A stretch of DNA of 64,000 nt from positions 38,809,834 through 38,873,833 of the forward strand of contig CM053269.1 in the NCBI GenBank assembly GCA_028583415.1, written 5' to 3'. Origin of the DNA: Protea cynaroides. Its lineage: Eukaryota > Streptophyta > Magnoliopsida > Proteales > Proteaceae. Shown here one piece after another: positions 36,870 through 47,876 of this stretch. Positions within the stretch are counted from its first letter, which is position 1, and every line of letters starts with the position of its first letter. A model generated the notes under the pieces. The model searched no databases, was not told the DNA's origin, and was given only the letters and a program-made list of their open reading frames with translations. A program made the translations under genes and the position numbers.

Positions 36870-37535
36870 GTTTATTAAGGATTCAAATCATCTCCTCCCT
36901 GAAGTTCAGGGAGGAGGGAGACGTGTTAGGAATGAACGCGTAATCACGAGAAAGAGACAAAGATCAAGCAAACATACAACACAGGATTTGCTGTGGTTCA
37001 GCATCTAAATCGGAATGTCTACCTCCACCTCAGAGAGACAGAAATTCTTTATTGCTAATAAAACTCTCTACAATTCTCTCCACCTGACACAGTGTCCTCT
37101 TTTGCTCAGAATTTACCTAGGTTTTCCCACACAGAGACAATATATAGGGAAACCTAGAAACCCTAATCCCACCACAATTATAAGTTTACCCCCGTACATG
37201 TAATAGACTCATACCCTAATACAAATACTACCCCTTATAATTACGTGAACCCCACAGAATACAAGACATCAACCCAACAAATCTCCATTTGGCTTGAATT
37301 CTGCAAACTACTTTGAAGAAAATCCGTTGATGTTGATTCAATAAATCCGTCTCTGTCAAACCGCTACACCCAAACCAGCATAGCCCACACCCCATCTGGA
37401 TGTCCCGTACAGCTCATCGCCGTACGATGTGAAGTGTCTCCATCTCTCCCATTGCTGTAGCATCACCAGAGAGATCACTTTCACTCACAAAATCAGAAGC
37501 AAAAAAAACTCGTTTCTTCCCAGATTTGCATTTGT

Positions 37536-38871
37536 TCACAACTTGAACTTCTTGCACTGTCTTCCATCTGTACTCCTTGCCTGAGTTCCAACAGAAGCAC
37601 CATCTGTTTGAACACTCCCTGCAAGTCTGTATAGGTCATCAACCATCTGTCCCTGCATCATAATCATGGCACCTTTGGAGACCTTAAGAACTCCACCTTC
37701 AGATGACCACCTGTAGCCTCTCGCATCTAGTGTTCCCAATGAAATTAGATTCTTCCTTAAGTCCGGCACATGTCTAACCCCAGTTACAGTTCGTACAATC
37801 CCATCAAACATGCGAATCCGTACAGTTCCAATCCCGACAACCTTGCTTTCAGCATCATTTACCATTCTGACTGTACTCTTATCACATTCATGATATGTAG
37901 CAAACTGTTCTCTAACTGAACACATATGAAACGAACAACCTGAATCTAAAATCCAATCTGAAGTATCTGTACCTAATGAAGTAGTGAGAAGGAGATCTCC
38001 ATCACTCCATTCTTCTGTGACACCCGCAGTAGATGATTTTTCTCCACTCTCCTTGTCTTCTTTTTTTCTTTTTATCTTCCTTACGCTTTGGACAATCCCA
38101 TCTTATATGACCTTCCTCATCGTAATAATAACAAATTATTTTACAACCATGTGACTTGGAGTAACCCATATTCTTGTCATATTCTTGTCTCCCATTTGAT
38201 CTTTCTCTACCCTGACCACCAACTGTAACCAAGGCATTACCCTCATCTGACGTTCCCTCACTATTATTTTTCTGCCGTGTCTGATTCATTAGCAAAGCAG
38301 CAATAACATCATCAAGTTTGAGAGTATCCTTACCAAACAACAGTGTAGTCACAATGTGATGAAATGAATGAGGCAATGATGCCAACAAGATAAGTGCCTT
38401 GTCTTCCTCTTCGATCTTCACATCAAGAGCAGACAACTATGTCAGAATCCTGTTGAACTTATCAATATGCACGTCAAATTTTACTTCATTTGACAAACGA
38501 AAGCCATATAATTGTTTCTTAAAAAACAATCGATTTATCAACGACTTGGATTTGTACCTACTCTCCAACTTCGTCCAAACTTCTTCTGGATCCTCCAAAC
38601 CAATGACCTCACGAAGAGTATTATCCGTCAGAAACAACTGAATCGTACTATTTGTTAGATCCCTCAACTCTAGCCACTCATCATTTGTCAATTTTTCTGG
38701 CTTGTCGGATTTCTTCTTGAGAGCCTTAATAGTTTCCTCCCGCGTAAGAATATTTTTCATCCGTTGTTGCCATAAGGTGAAATCATTATAGTCATTGAAG
38801 GGTTCTATGGAGAAGTTTGAACCCTTTGTCGCCATTCTATTAACTCGATTCTTACCTTTTGTACCTGCCAT
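37536..38871 (-). pseudogene. Copia gag-protease polyprotein, broken
   Basis: ATG at 38871 (MAGTKGKNRVNRMATKG), then Gag with FTLWQQRMKNILTREE and DPEEVWTKLESRY. A single TAG at 38437 interrupts it, followed by LSALDVKIEEEDKALILLAS. The zinc knuckle is CYYYDEEGHIRWDC: its second Cys is replaced by Tyr, so it is probably inactive. A frameshift in an A-rich run near 38050-38075 separates it from protease with active-site motif WILDSGCSFHMCS. The frame ends soon after the pre-integrase segment VKxxx-type ILKVSKGA/DLYRLAG region at a stop at 37536. Similarity is to Tork/Tnt1-type Gag. Confidence 0.85.
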
Positions 38872-39450
38872 CAATTTTCAAGAGTTTCAATCACTGTTGA
38901 TCTTATACAAGACTGTCCGATCGATATCAAAGACACCGAATCTGCCTGATCCATGTCTTCCAATGAAACCGTAACACCCAAAAACCCTTGGGACAACAAC
39001 CTCTATGTTTTTCCCCTTCTCTTTGAATGATACAACGTACGATCACCGAATCGTATAATAGAGTTTTTCTTTTTTTACCACCGTATCGTACAAAGCAAGT
39101 CAAACTCTTTTTTTTTCTTTCACTTTTCTCTCTTCTTTCTCGGTTTTAACAAAAAGTTTAAAAACACCTCAAGAAAAGACTATTATTCTTTTCTTTCTTT
39201 TTTTCTTTTTTTTTTTTCAAAATTTTTTTCCCTTCAACTCAAACCGTGAAATACCTTTTGAGAGTAATGATGACAAAAAAAAAAAAAAAAAAAAAACCGT
39301 ACGATACCTTCTTTTGGGTTTACTGTTTCTCTCTAGTTGATCTGGCTGAACTCCTCTTATTTCAGTTTTTTAAAGAAAAACTTCTTTCTTCTCGATACAA
39401 TTTTACGCACTTCTCATCTCTTTAAGATCTGTGACTGATCTGTTGAACTT

Positions 39451-39463
39451 GGCTTTGATACCA
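39451..39463 (-). promoter_or_regulatory. Copia primer-binding site
   Basis: TGGTATCAAAGCC on the minus strand, two bases from the 5' LTR end. Matches the initiator methionine tRNA 3' end class. Confidence 0.88.
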
Positions 39464-40203
39464 CTTGTTAAGAATGAACGCGTAACCACGAGAAAGAAAC
39501 GAAGATCAAACAAACACACAACACATGATTTGCTGTGGTTCAACACCCAAATTGGAATGCCTACCTCCACCTTAGAGAAACAAAGATTCTTTATTGCCAA
39601 GAAAATTCTCTACAATTCTCTCCACCTAACACAGTGTCCTCCTTTGCTCATACATTACCTAGGTTTTCCTACACAGAGACAATATATAGGGAAACCTAGA
39701 AACCCTAATCCCACCACAATTATAAGTTTATCCATGTACATGTAATAGACTCATACCCTAATACAAATATTATCCCTTATAATTACGTGGACCCCACAGA
39801 ATACAAGACACCAACCCAACAAGACGCCCCCATCGGATGGTCGACACGTGACTCTCGGAAAAATCCGAGCCCCACGTCCGAGCCGACACCCAACCGACAA
39901 GCGGAGCCAACATGGGGTGTCGGCTTAGACGTGGGGCTCGAATTTTTTCGAGAACCACGTGTCGGCCATCCGACGGGGGCGTCTCCCTCCTCCCTGAAGT
40001 ACAGGGAGGAGACGATTCGGATCCGTTTATTAATGAATACCGATAATCAATTTGAGTTGGGCCTGGGCCCAACTGGGACCGAACATGTCTAGCCCACTAA
40101 AGAAATATATTGTTGAGTACGTAGCATTGGTGTAGTTTGATTTGAACGATCTAAATGGTTCATTATCGATTTTAAACATATTCGATATAATGATATATAA
40201 TAA

Positions 40204-40494
40204 GAATAAATTTCAGCTACCCCCCATAATAGTTTTGAAACTTCACCTACCCCCACACTTTTCAAAAAACATCAGCTACCACCCAAACTTTTACCACCGT
40301 TAATCAAATAGATCCACTCCGTTTAACCAATTCCGTTAGATGCTGATGTCATCCAAAAACGAATTTTAATTGGACAATAATACCCTAACAGATAAGTTGA
40401 AAGACCTTTTTACCCTCCCTCAGTTAACTAACCCTAAACCCCTCAATGGTCTCTCTCTCGCTACCCGTCACGGCCTCTTTTCACCCTCCCGCAC

Positions 40495-40575
<81 letters not shown>

Positions 40576-41240
40576 TTTTGAATCATCGTGGTCGGCTAGA
40601 AGGCCACGATTTCAATGGCGAAGAAGCAACAGTCCAGCAACTGAAGCTGCTCCAAACAGAGATGAATCAGAACTTCTCCCTCGACGAATCAAAACCTAAT
40701 TTCTCTATTTTAATCCCAAATATCGCCATTAATCTGAAATGATGCTATGCTAATATCGTATCTGATTCAAGATCTATTCTGCTATCTGACTGGGGAACGG
40801 TCAGAATCGTCTATTAGATCCAACAGAATTAGGATACAATTTAACCAGAATATTCTTGCTCATTTTCCTACTCAATTCAAGCGACAACCTTCATTCTCGT
40901 TGGAAGGAAGTCGGTTTGGAGAGGCGGAGGCATTAGAGTTGCAAATTTTTCACCGACCATTCAATCTACAAGTCAAAAGAAGAAGAAAGAGACATGAAAA
41001 GAAGAAGAAAGAGACAGGAAAAGAAGAAGAAAAAAGAAGGGTTATATTAGTAATTTTATTAGTTTTTAAAATTTTTAAATTAATAACATAAAGGGTAAAA
41101 TTGTCTAACGAAATTGGTTAAACGGAGTGGATCTATTTGATTAACGGTGGTAAAAGTTTGGGTGGTAACTGATGTTTTTTGAAAAATGTGGGGGTAGGTG
41201 ATGTTTCAAAACTATTATGGGAGGTAGCTGAAATTTATCC
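40204..41240. mobile_element. Long-TIR Mutator-like foldback, possible Pack-MULE
   Basis: Ends GAATAAATTTCAGCTACC and GGTAGCTGAAATTTATCC, with arms of more than 100 bp. Perfect 10-bp TSD TATATAATAA (40194-40203, 41241-41250). The arms share CCACCGTTA.TCAAA and TTCCGTTAG blocks with the element at 46182. The non-repetitive interior (40575-41030) has short ORFs of unknown origin, which could be captured host sequence. Confidence 0.88.
40501..40574 (+). repeat. (TC)25(AC)12 compound microsatellite
   Basis: Pure dinucleotide runs inside the foldback element. Confidence 0.95.
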
Positions 41241-41250
41241 TATATAATAA

Positions 41251-41790
41251 CCATTTAAAAGCCATCAATTTATTGGTTCAAACCAAATCAAACCATTTTA
41301 TTAAACGATTCTATTTTTAAAATCAAAATCAAATCGTTTAATAATTGATTTAATTATTGCGATTTAAAAGGTTTGATACTTTGATTCGATTAAAGACCTT
41401 TAATACCCATACATATCTTTTTTTTTTTTACCCATATTCACAAATTAATAGTATGCCATGCTCATAAGTCTAAGGTCCACCAATGCAGGAACTGTGCCCC
41501 CCTCTGTATGTTTGAATTTAATTAAAAAATAAAATAAAATAGAATACAAATAAAGTCAGCTTCTTAAAACAATTGAATTTATTATACATAACCCCATACA
41601 AACACACACTCTCAAAAGATGAATTTTTTTTTAATACACTCTCAAAAGATTCATCCATAAGAATAATGAAGATAGAAAGAATAATTAGAAAAAAAAAAAA
41701 ACCCGACTTTGCCTAAAAGGAAGAATAAAGAGAGAAGAACCCTTATGTAGAGGAAAGAAAAAGTGACTGATGAAGTATGAAATAGAGAGC
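41251..41790. other. 3' flank of CASP-like gene
   Basis: AT-rich, with a short duplicated ACACTCTCAAAAGAT (about 41610-41650). The part next to 41790 should be 3' UTR of the minus-strand gene. Confidence 0.45.
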
Positions 41791-42059
41791 TTAAATACAT
41801 GTCTGAGAAGAGAGCATATATCCGGAAATTCCAGCCGACGCCGCTGCAGCCAAAAAGGCCAAGAAAGCCATACTTATTGAGGCCGCAGCTGAAATTGTGA
41901 ATGTGTTAGTACCATATGCTGTCAATTGGCTCAATACATCCGTCGTTGGAATGGCTGATGACGCCGCAGATACCAACAGGTAGGCAACGATCTGCAAATT
42001 ATTATTATTATTATTTTAATTTTAATTCAGACTTCTCTTTGATTGCAAAAGCGAGAACC

Positions 42060-42114
<55 letters not shown>

Positions 42115-42872
42115 ATCGATATGTCAAAATCTTCAAAGGTAATGAAACTTGTTAAATCAAATCCTTTTAACATATCTCATACCATATTGACCTAATGTAA
42201 CGCTTATACACTAAATTGCATGTGGAAAATTTTCATTTCTTGAGAAAATTAATTACTGAAGGAAGAGGAAGATAAGAATTTAAAAACTCACCTGATCACC
42301 AAAAAAGTCTAAAAAGTTTAATGTCCGCTGTGATAACACGTACATCCCACGGAATTCAAAAAATTGGCGCCAAACCTGAGCCTTGAAGTAAAGAGTGGAA
42401 ATAATACCAACGGCTACCAAATACCTGAATTAGATAGATAACCACCAAATTTTATAAGAGTGAGGGAGGATCGACAAAATCATAAAATACCCATTTCATC
42501 AATCTTTCCTCAAGATGAAATCTTAATTTTGAGTTTCAATCATCAAGGAGAGGCAGTTGAAGCAGAATAATAAATAATAATAAAAAAAAACCTGTATGAT
42601 CCATATGTATCGAAATTATAAACGATAATAACACCATCAAAATAGTATGTAATGTTCTTGGCACTAGCCATGACTGCAAAAGAAATGCATGAGAAGAGCA
42701 AGGCTGCAATCCTCAAGCCCACTTGATTCTTCTTCAATAAAATTTCTTTTCGCAGTCGCTGTGTAACTGGTGTATGTTCCAGTGATTGATTCTCAATGTT
42801 GACAGGCGCTGTCGCTCCAGGATCCTTCGCATTGTTATCTTGCAAACTATCATTTACTTTGTTCGGACTCAT
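41791..42872 (-). CDS. CASP-like membrane protein (CASPL4 type), 3 exons
   Basis: Minus-strand gene with exons at 42592-42872, 42292-42424 and 41791-41991, joined by GT-AG introns of 167 and 300 bp; 615 nt, 204 aa. The ATG at 42872 (AAAATGAGT context) gives MSPNKVNDS. After a polar cytosolic N-terminus come four hydrophobic segments: VGLRIAALLFSCISFAVMAS, YLVAVGIISTLYF, IVAYLLVSAASSAIP and ASISMAFLAFLAAAASAGI. The Arg in TM1 and the FFGDQ Asp at the start of TM3 correspond to conserved CASP-family charges. The second exon (AQVWRQFFEF, LNFLDFFGDQ) and the C-terminus (GISGYMLSSQ) fit the CASPL4 subgroup. CASPs organise Casparian-strip membrane domains; most CASP-like proteins have no assigned role. 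The gene appears intact. Confidence 0.92.
42065..42111. repeat. (TA)n in CASP-like intron 2
   Basis: Pure TA dinucleotide run of about 47 bp, entirely intronic. Confidence 0.95.
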
Positions 42873-43050
42873 TTTCCTCAAATATTTTCAATGGTGGATA
42901 TTTGTGTAAAGATTGTAAAGGAAGGAAAGAAGAAAATGGAAAGAAGAAAATGGAAAGAAGATGAAGGAAAAAAAAGTTTGGAGAAATTTTCTTTATAGCT
43001 GAAAAGAATTTGTTCCAACTTGAGAGTTGTCTTGTGAAAGCACTTCTTTT

Positions 43051-43060
43051 CTTTATATAA
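43051..43060 (-). promoter_or_regulatory. TATA box of CASP-like gene
   Basis: TTATATAAAG on the minus strand, about 180 bp upstream of the ATG. This leaves a purine-poor leader of roughly 150 bp. Confidence 0.65.
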
Positions 43061-43299
43061 GTTTCTCATATGTGCTGACCCACAAAAAAAATATTTTACT
43101 TATGCTACAGATTAATTAAAAAAAAAAAAAAACTAGTATATCCAACAAAAAAAAAAATTGTACTTTCTATATTTGTATTTTGGAATTAGATTTTATTTGC
43201 TGCCAAATTCTTCTTTCACTAGGGCTACTATATGTTAAATTGAATGCAGTTGTATTGGTGTGTCATCCTTGTCCTACCAATTTTTTTTTAATATAATTG

Positions 43300-43570
43300 G
43301 TTGATCCTGATTTTTGAAATAAAATATGAGAGCATATTGGTGGAAAAAGAGCATAGTGATTGTCTGAATAAACCCTCATTTTTTTTTTCAAATAGAACAT
43401 GAAAGAATATTGATGAAAACAGACAATAGTGGTTGTCTGAATAAACCCTGATTTTATTTTTTTAAAATAGAACATGACAGAATTTTACCCAAAAAAAAAA
43501 AAACATGAGAGAATATTGGTGGAAAAAGGCAATAGTGGTTGTCTGAATAATATCTCTATTTTATTATTTA
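43300..43570. repeat. About 70-bp tandem array (four units)
   Basis: Each unit contains GAGARYATATTGRTGRAAA and TGGTTGTCTGAATAA. The third unit is truncated. It lies in the promoter-distal flank of the CASP-like gene. Confidence 0.85.
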
Positions 43571-44730
43571 GAATATTTCACCTTCTTTTAATTGTTCATT
43601 GTTTTATTCCAAAATTTTATTTTAAGTGAGGGACAGAAGGGTTTTTTCATTAATTTTTCGAAGTGACCTACCATGATGTTGTTTTTTGAGGAAAAAAAAA
43701 GTGTTTATATAATGAGGACAAAAAAGTAAGATTACAACAACTTCTAAAGTTGACTCATTCTAGCTAATTATCACTCTTATAATTAAATAAAATCCTTAAT
43801 CTTGTCTTTGTCTCTTTAGATGGCAATAGTGATAACGATGCGTGATGTGATCTTATGGCTAAAGCTTAACGGTTGATAGAGACGCAAAATGCTGTGTGCA
43901 CAACGAAGATAACACCTATGCAGTGTCATTTGTCCTTTAAATGGCACCCCAAAGAAATATCTCTTTTAATGTCCTTGTGTATTTGGTATCAACAATGGTC
44001 AATGTTGATATTATGATAGCTGATACCTTCATTTTTTTAATACCTTTAATTTAATATTGGTCATAGGCAGAGTTAGTAAAGTAGCATTTGATACACGAAT
44101 TATATGCGTTTCGAATTTTTAAACATATTTTTACTTATTTTTACGAACTATTGCATAGATTCTCAAAAAATCGGATTATTGAAACGTAATAAACACATTT
44201 TAAACGTGTATTATTGTATTAAACATGAAAAAAGGGAATAATAATAAAAAAAAAATTTCCCCCCTCTCTCTTTTTCTTTCCTAATATTTCAATTTCTTCC
44301 CAAATGCCTGAAACCTTAATATCGAATGAACCCTTCCGGTTTTGATATTTGTTTTATGTTAATAAGATGATGATTTTATGTGAATTTAATGGATTGCATT
44401 TTGTTTGCATTTAAATTTACATTTATATGTTATTATTCTATTTGTTAAATGATGTAGATCTTTATTACATAGTGAATATATGTAATATATGTTCGTATTT
44501 TCAATCATAAGGTTGTTGTATTAAACACGTACATATTAATGTCGTATGTGTTTTTTTTAACGAGAATTTCAATCCCTGTATTGAAGTGTGACATTTAATA
44601 CGACAACGTATTCGTACCCGAAAATTTGCAGTTCCCGAACTTACTAGGATCACTCTATTATTAGTTTCATATCGATCCGATAACGATCCCATATTGATTT
44701 TCAGAGTAACCGAGACCTTTTTCATTACCA
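43571..44730. other. No gene recognised
   Basis: AT-rich intergenic sequence. A short minus-strand ORF (44501-44734) has no known family. Confidence 0.4.
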
Positions 44731-45722
44731 TCAACTAAGGCCATGTGCACGGTTGCATTCAAACGTCTCTTTGAGAGACTCACTGTTTGAAGCTAATTGA
44801 TCACACGCAAAATTACATGGTTTGAGATTTTTTTTTTCTTTTTTTTAGGATAGCTCATAGCAAGTTAGAACAGACCAAGAAGCATTGAAATAAAAACAAG
44901 AAAATTTTTAATAAAAAATTAAGTACATAATTAATGATTAATACTAAACAAATATATCAGGCCTGCTCTATTGCTCATTGCAAATAGAGGAAATTCAAAA
45001 AAGAAGAAGAACATTTTTTTTTTCAATTGTTTAACTACTTAGAATAACTCTAACTAAATTTGGTTATTCATACTTTTCACATAGAATTTTTATTTTTTCT
45101 TCTTAAAACCAAAGAATTTAGTTGTAAAATATAATATAACCACTTAATTAGGATTTTTTTTTTTGGAATTAATTATAAGATCATGTTAGATAACATTTAT
45201 AAAACAAAAATTTATGTTTTAATTTTAATTTGATTTCTCTTCTCTTTCCTTTATATCCATTGCAAATTGATAGATCTGTGTCATGGTTTATCGACCTTAA
45301 TATGTTCTTCTCATTGTTACTAAGTAGCTTTCTCATGACAAATATTGATAATCTTTACTTATATGTGAGGGAGGATTTGATTTTGGGGAGGGAGAGGGGG
45401 TTTGCTATTATCAAGGTGCTTGTGTGGAATATTGTGGATGTTTAATGGATTAGAAGTCGATGTTTAACAAGGTGGATGCCTCAAAATAAAAAACCTTGTA
45501 AATAGTAGTTACGTGAATATACATGGTGAGAACATGATTCTAAGAATTAGAGTCAGATCGGTTAAATCAGTCAATCCAAAATGGAATTGGCCAAGATTGA
45601 ACCCGATTCTTAGGCAATTACCTATTCATGAATTGGATTGAATCGGGATTGGATTGGCCGATCCAATCTGATCATCTTTTTTTTTTTTTTGTGGTAAATC
45701 TAATCCTCTTATAATTTATAGG
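44731..45722 (+). repeat. 1-kb dispersed direct repeat, copy A
   Basis: From AACTAAGGCCATGTGCAC to CTAATCCTCTTATAATTT. Homologous to 62254-63298 in the same orientation. Similarity stops sharply at both ends. No TIR or LTR recognised. Confidence 0.85.
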
Positions 45723-45939
45723 GAAAATTACTCGTAGCATCCCTGGGCTTTGGTCCAAATATACTTATTATCCTAAAGTTCTTTTTGCTGAAGGTCAAAA
45801 TAGTATATTAATAAAGAAAAAAAATAAAAAGGTTATGAAGACCATTCAAAGTGGTGTCCCACCATCGGCATTGCCATCAACAGGATCACCCCTTTGAGAA
45901 TAGATTTACATTTACTTTAATCTAAGTCTTGGTTGTTTG

Positions 45940-46140
45940 GATGCATCCCAGACAACCTCCCTTGCACATTTATTTGGACAATGGTCCTAGGTTTCTAAAT
46001 CTCGAGATCTAACTGCATCTTTAGCTAGTTCATCTGCTGCCGTGTTAGACTCTCTAAAACAGTGTATATACCAAACAAGTAACGAAACAAGAGTTCCTAA
46101 AACAAATCTCCATGCATGTTTGTTTCACAACAATTACAAC
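45940..46140 (-). mobile_element. LINE RNase H-like fragment
   Basis: Minus-strand translation gives VWYIHCFRESNTAADELAKD then AVRSRDLET. This is the FREgNxAADxLAK landmark near the C-terminus of plant LINE RNase H domains. It is truncated on both sides. Confidence 0.6.
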
Positions 46141-46536
46141 CGCACCCCAATTTTTAACAGTGTTAAGTAAAAAAAATTTAAGAAAAAATTTCATCTAACC
46201 CCCAAAAACTATGTTAAATTCGATCTAACCCCCAACAATTTCAAAAGTGTCATCTACCATCTAAAAAGTTTCCAAATGTCTCATCTACCTCCTAAAATTT
46301 TTCCACCGTTAGTCAAAGAGACCCCACCCGTTAGTAGAGTTCCGTTAGTTGTAAATATTAGGACAATATTGCCTTTATTCCAAAGGTAAAAGATCGTAAT
46401 GCCCCAAATTACAAAACACCTTTACCTAAAACCAACGGCGGTGAGTTGCAGAGAACGGTTTTGTTTGAAGGAAGATAAAGAAGCACTTGTTTATGGTTAT
46501 TTCAGTTACCGCACAGTTACACATCTCTTCTTCCTG

Positions 46537-47002
46537 TGAGGACAATGGAGATCATCCATATGATCCTTCACGAAATCAAAATAGGCTCTCGCCTTGGTTA
46601 CCTTGTCCATCCACGCCAATGGATGAAGTAGAATATGGAGTCGCCACCTAGATAAGGTCTAGGACCTATAAATGGTTTCTCACTTGGAGAGACACTATGA
46701 CTCATGCTCAATAGATTGACTTCTAGTCTTACCAGAGAAGGGTAAGTGTCAAGTTACGAGTTGGGAAGGTGAGGACAATGGAGATCATCCATATGATCCT
46801 TCACGAAATCAAAATAGGCTCTCGCCTTGGTTACCTTGTCCATCCACGCCAATGGATGGAGTAGAATATGGAGTCCCCACCTAGATAAGGTCTAGGACCT
46901 ATAAATGGTTTCTCACTTGGAGAGACACAATGACTCATGCTCAATGGATTGACTTCTAGTCTTACCAGAGAAGGGTAAGTGTCAAGTTACGAGTTGGGAA
47001 GG
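46537..47002 (-). repeat. 233-bp tandem duplication of LTR 3' end
   Basis: 46537-46769 and 46770-47002 are near-identical. Each contains CCACCTAGATAAGGTCTAGG (reverse complement of the GGCGACTCC-side hairpin) and the terminal GTCCTCA. Confidence 0.92.
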
Positions 47003-47336
47003 TATTAGGCACCCAACTCGTCCGGTCAATGGACCGGTCTCCTTCTGTCCTACCCTTTCCTACATTCTTGAAACTTATGTATGTTCAGGTCGTTCAATTT
47101 AGCCTAATTAAGCAAATGAGGAATCCTAGACCAAGTTTCTAAGTTGTTCTAACTTAGGGTGTAGCCACATAGACTTGAAAATAAAATACAAGTCAACAGA
47201 TAATAAATGGATCAATGAACAAATGAATGGATTAAAAAAAATAAAATAACCATGAATAAACAAATAATGAATTAAAAGAATGAATAACATAAAAAATACA
47301 ACAGATAATGGATGGCCGAGCTCGAGATCAAGCCGC

Positions 47337-47558
47337 CTACGTATCCCTGTGCAACGGAAATCAGGCCAAACGTAGTTCGTGCAGGATTGTGGTTGTGGTT
47401 GTGGTTGTGTGTGAGGTTCTCCCTTGACAAAGGAAGCACGTGTGACCATGCGCGAAGGATGAACTACTCAGAGTTCTCTCCACTTCCCGCAATCTGGGTT
47501 CTTCTTTCTTTTTTCTTTTTGGCCTACGTATCTCCTTAGAGAATCAGGTCAAACGTAG
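47337..47558 (-). other. Two CTACGT...ACGTAG hairpin modules
   Basis: At 47337-47375 and 47524-47558. The second has a TCTC/GAGA inner stem. Both read CCTACGTATC...AATCAGG.CAAACGTAGTTC on plus, that is, the same orientation relative to the LTR as at 2893. Confidence 0.7.
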
Positions 47559-47604
47559 TTCCCAACAGTTAACGGGTTATTGGACCTTACATGGCATTAC
47601 TGAA

Positions 47605-47876
47605 GAGGTGCTCGGACCTCGACTTCTCGCACTCGGCAAGGCATCACTCAAGAGGTACTCGGACCTCGACTCCTCGCACTCGGCAAGGCATCACGCAAGA
47701 AGTACTCGGACCTTGACTCCTCGCACTCGGCAAGGCATCACTCAAGAGGTACTCGGACCTCGACTCCTCGCACTCGGCAAGGCATCACTCAAGAGGTACT
47801 TGGACCTCGACTCCTCGCACTCGGCAAGGCATCACTCAAGAGGTACTCGGACCTCGACTTCTTGCACTCAGCAAGG
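47605..47876 (-). repeat. 47-bp minisatellite, about six units
   Basis: Unit with GGACCTCGACTCCTCGCACT and AAGGCATCACTCAAGAGG. It immediately follows the hairpin modules and is unrelated in sequence to the arrays at 2480 and 56319. Confidence 0.95.

Larger units (their letters stand above)
36924..39821 (-). mobile_element. Gag-protease-only Ty1/copia element (TR-GAG type)
   Basis: LTRs 36924-37279 and 39466-39821 are both 356 bp and very similar. Perfect 5-bp TSD AGACG (36919-36923, 39822-39826). PBS AGTGGTATCAAAGCC (initiator Met tRNA) next to the right LTR shows minus orientation; a CAAATGGAGATT polypurine tract abuts the left LTR. Only gag, protease and the pre-integrase start are present. 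Integrase, RT and RNase H are absent. Confidence 0.93.
36879..40024. mobile_element. Hairpin MITE (family H), copy 5, split by copia
   Basis: Left end GGATTCAAATCATCTCC, right end GACGATTCGGATCC, perfect 9-bp TSD GTTTATTAA (36870-36878, 40025-40033). Both ends carry perfect hairpins: CTCCTCCCTGA agt TCAGGGAGGAG and CTCCTCCCTG aagta CAGGGAGGAG. The retroelement at 36924-39821 interrupts it; the MITE itself is about 243 bp. Confidence 0.92.

Noticed and set aside
42873..42881. Upstream start for the CASP-like protein
   Set aside because: The codon at 42881 is TTG, not ATG. The first ATG in frame is at 42872 and has a good plant context.
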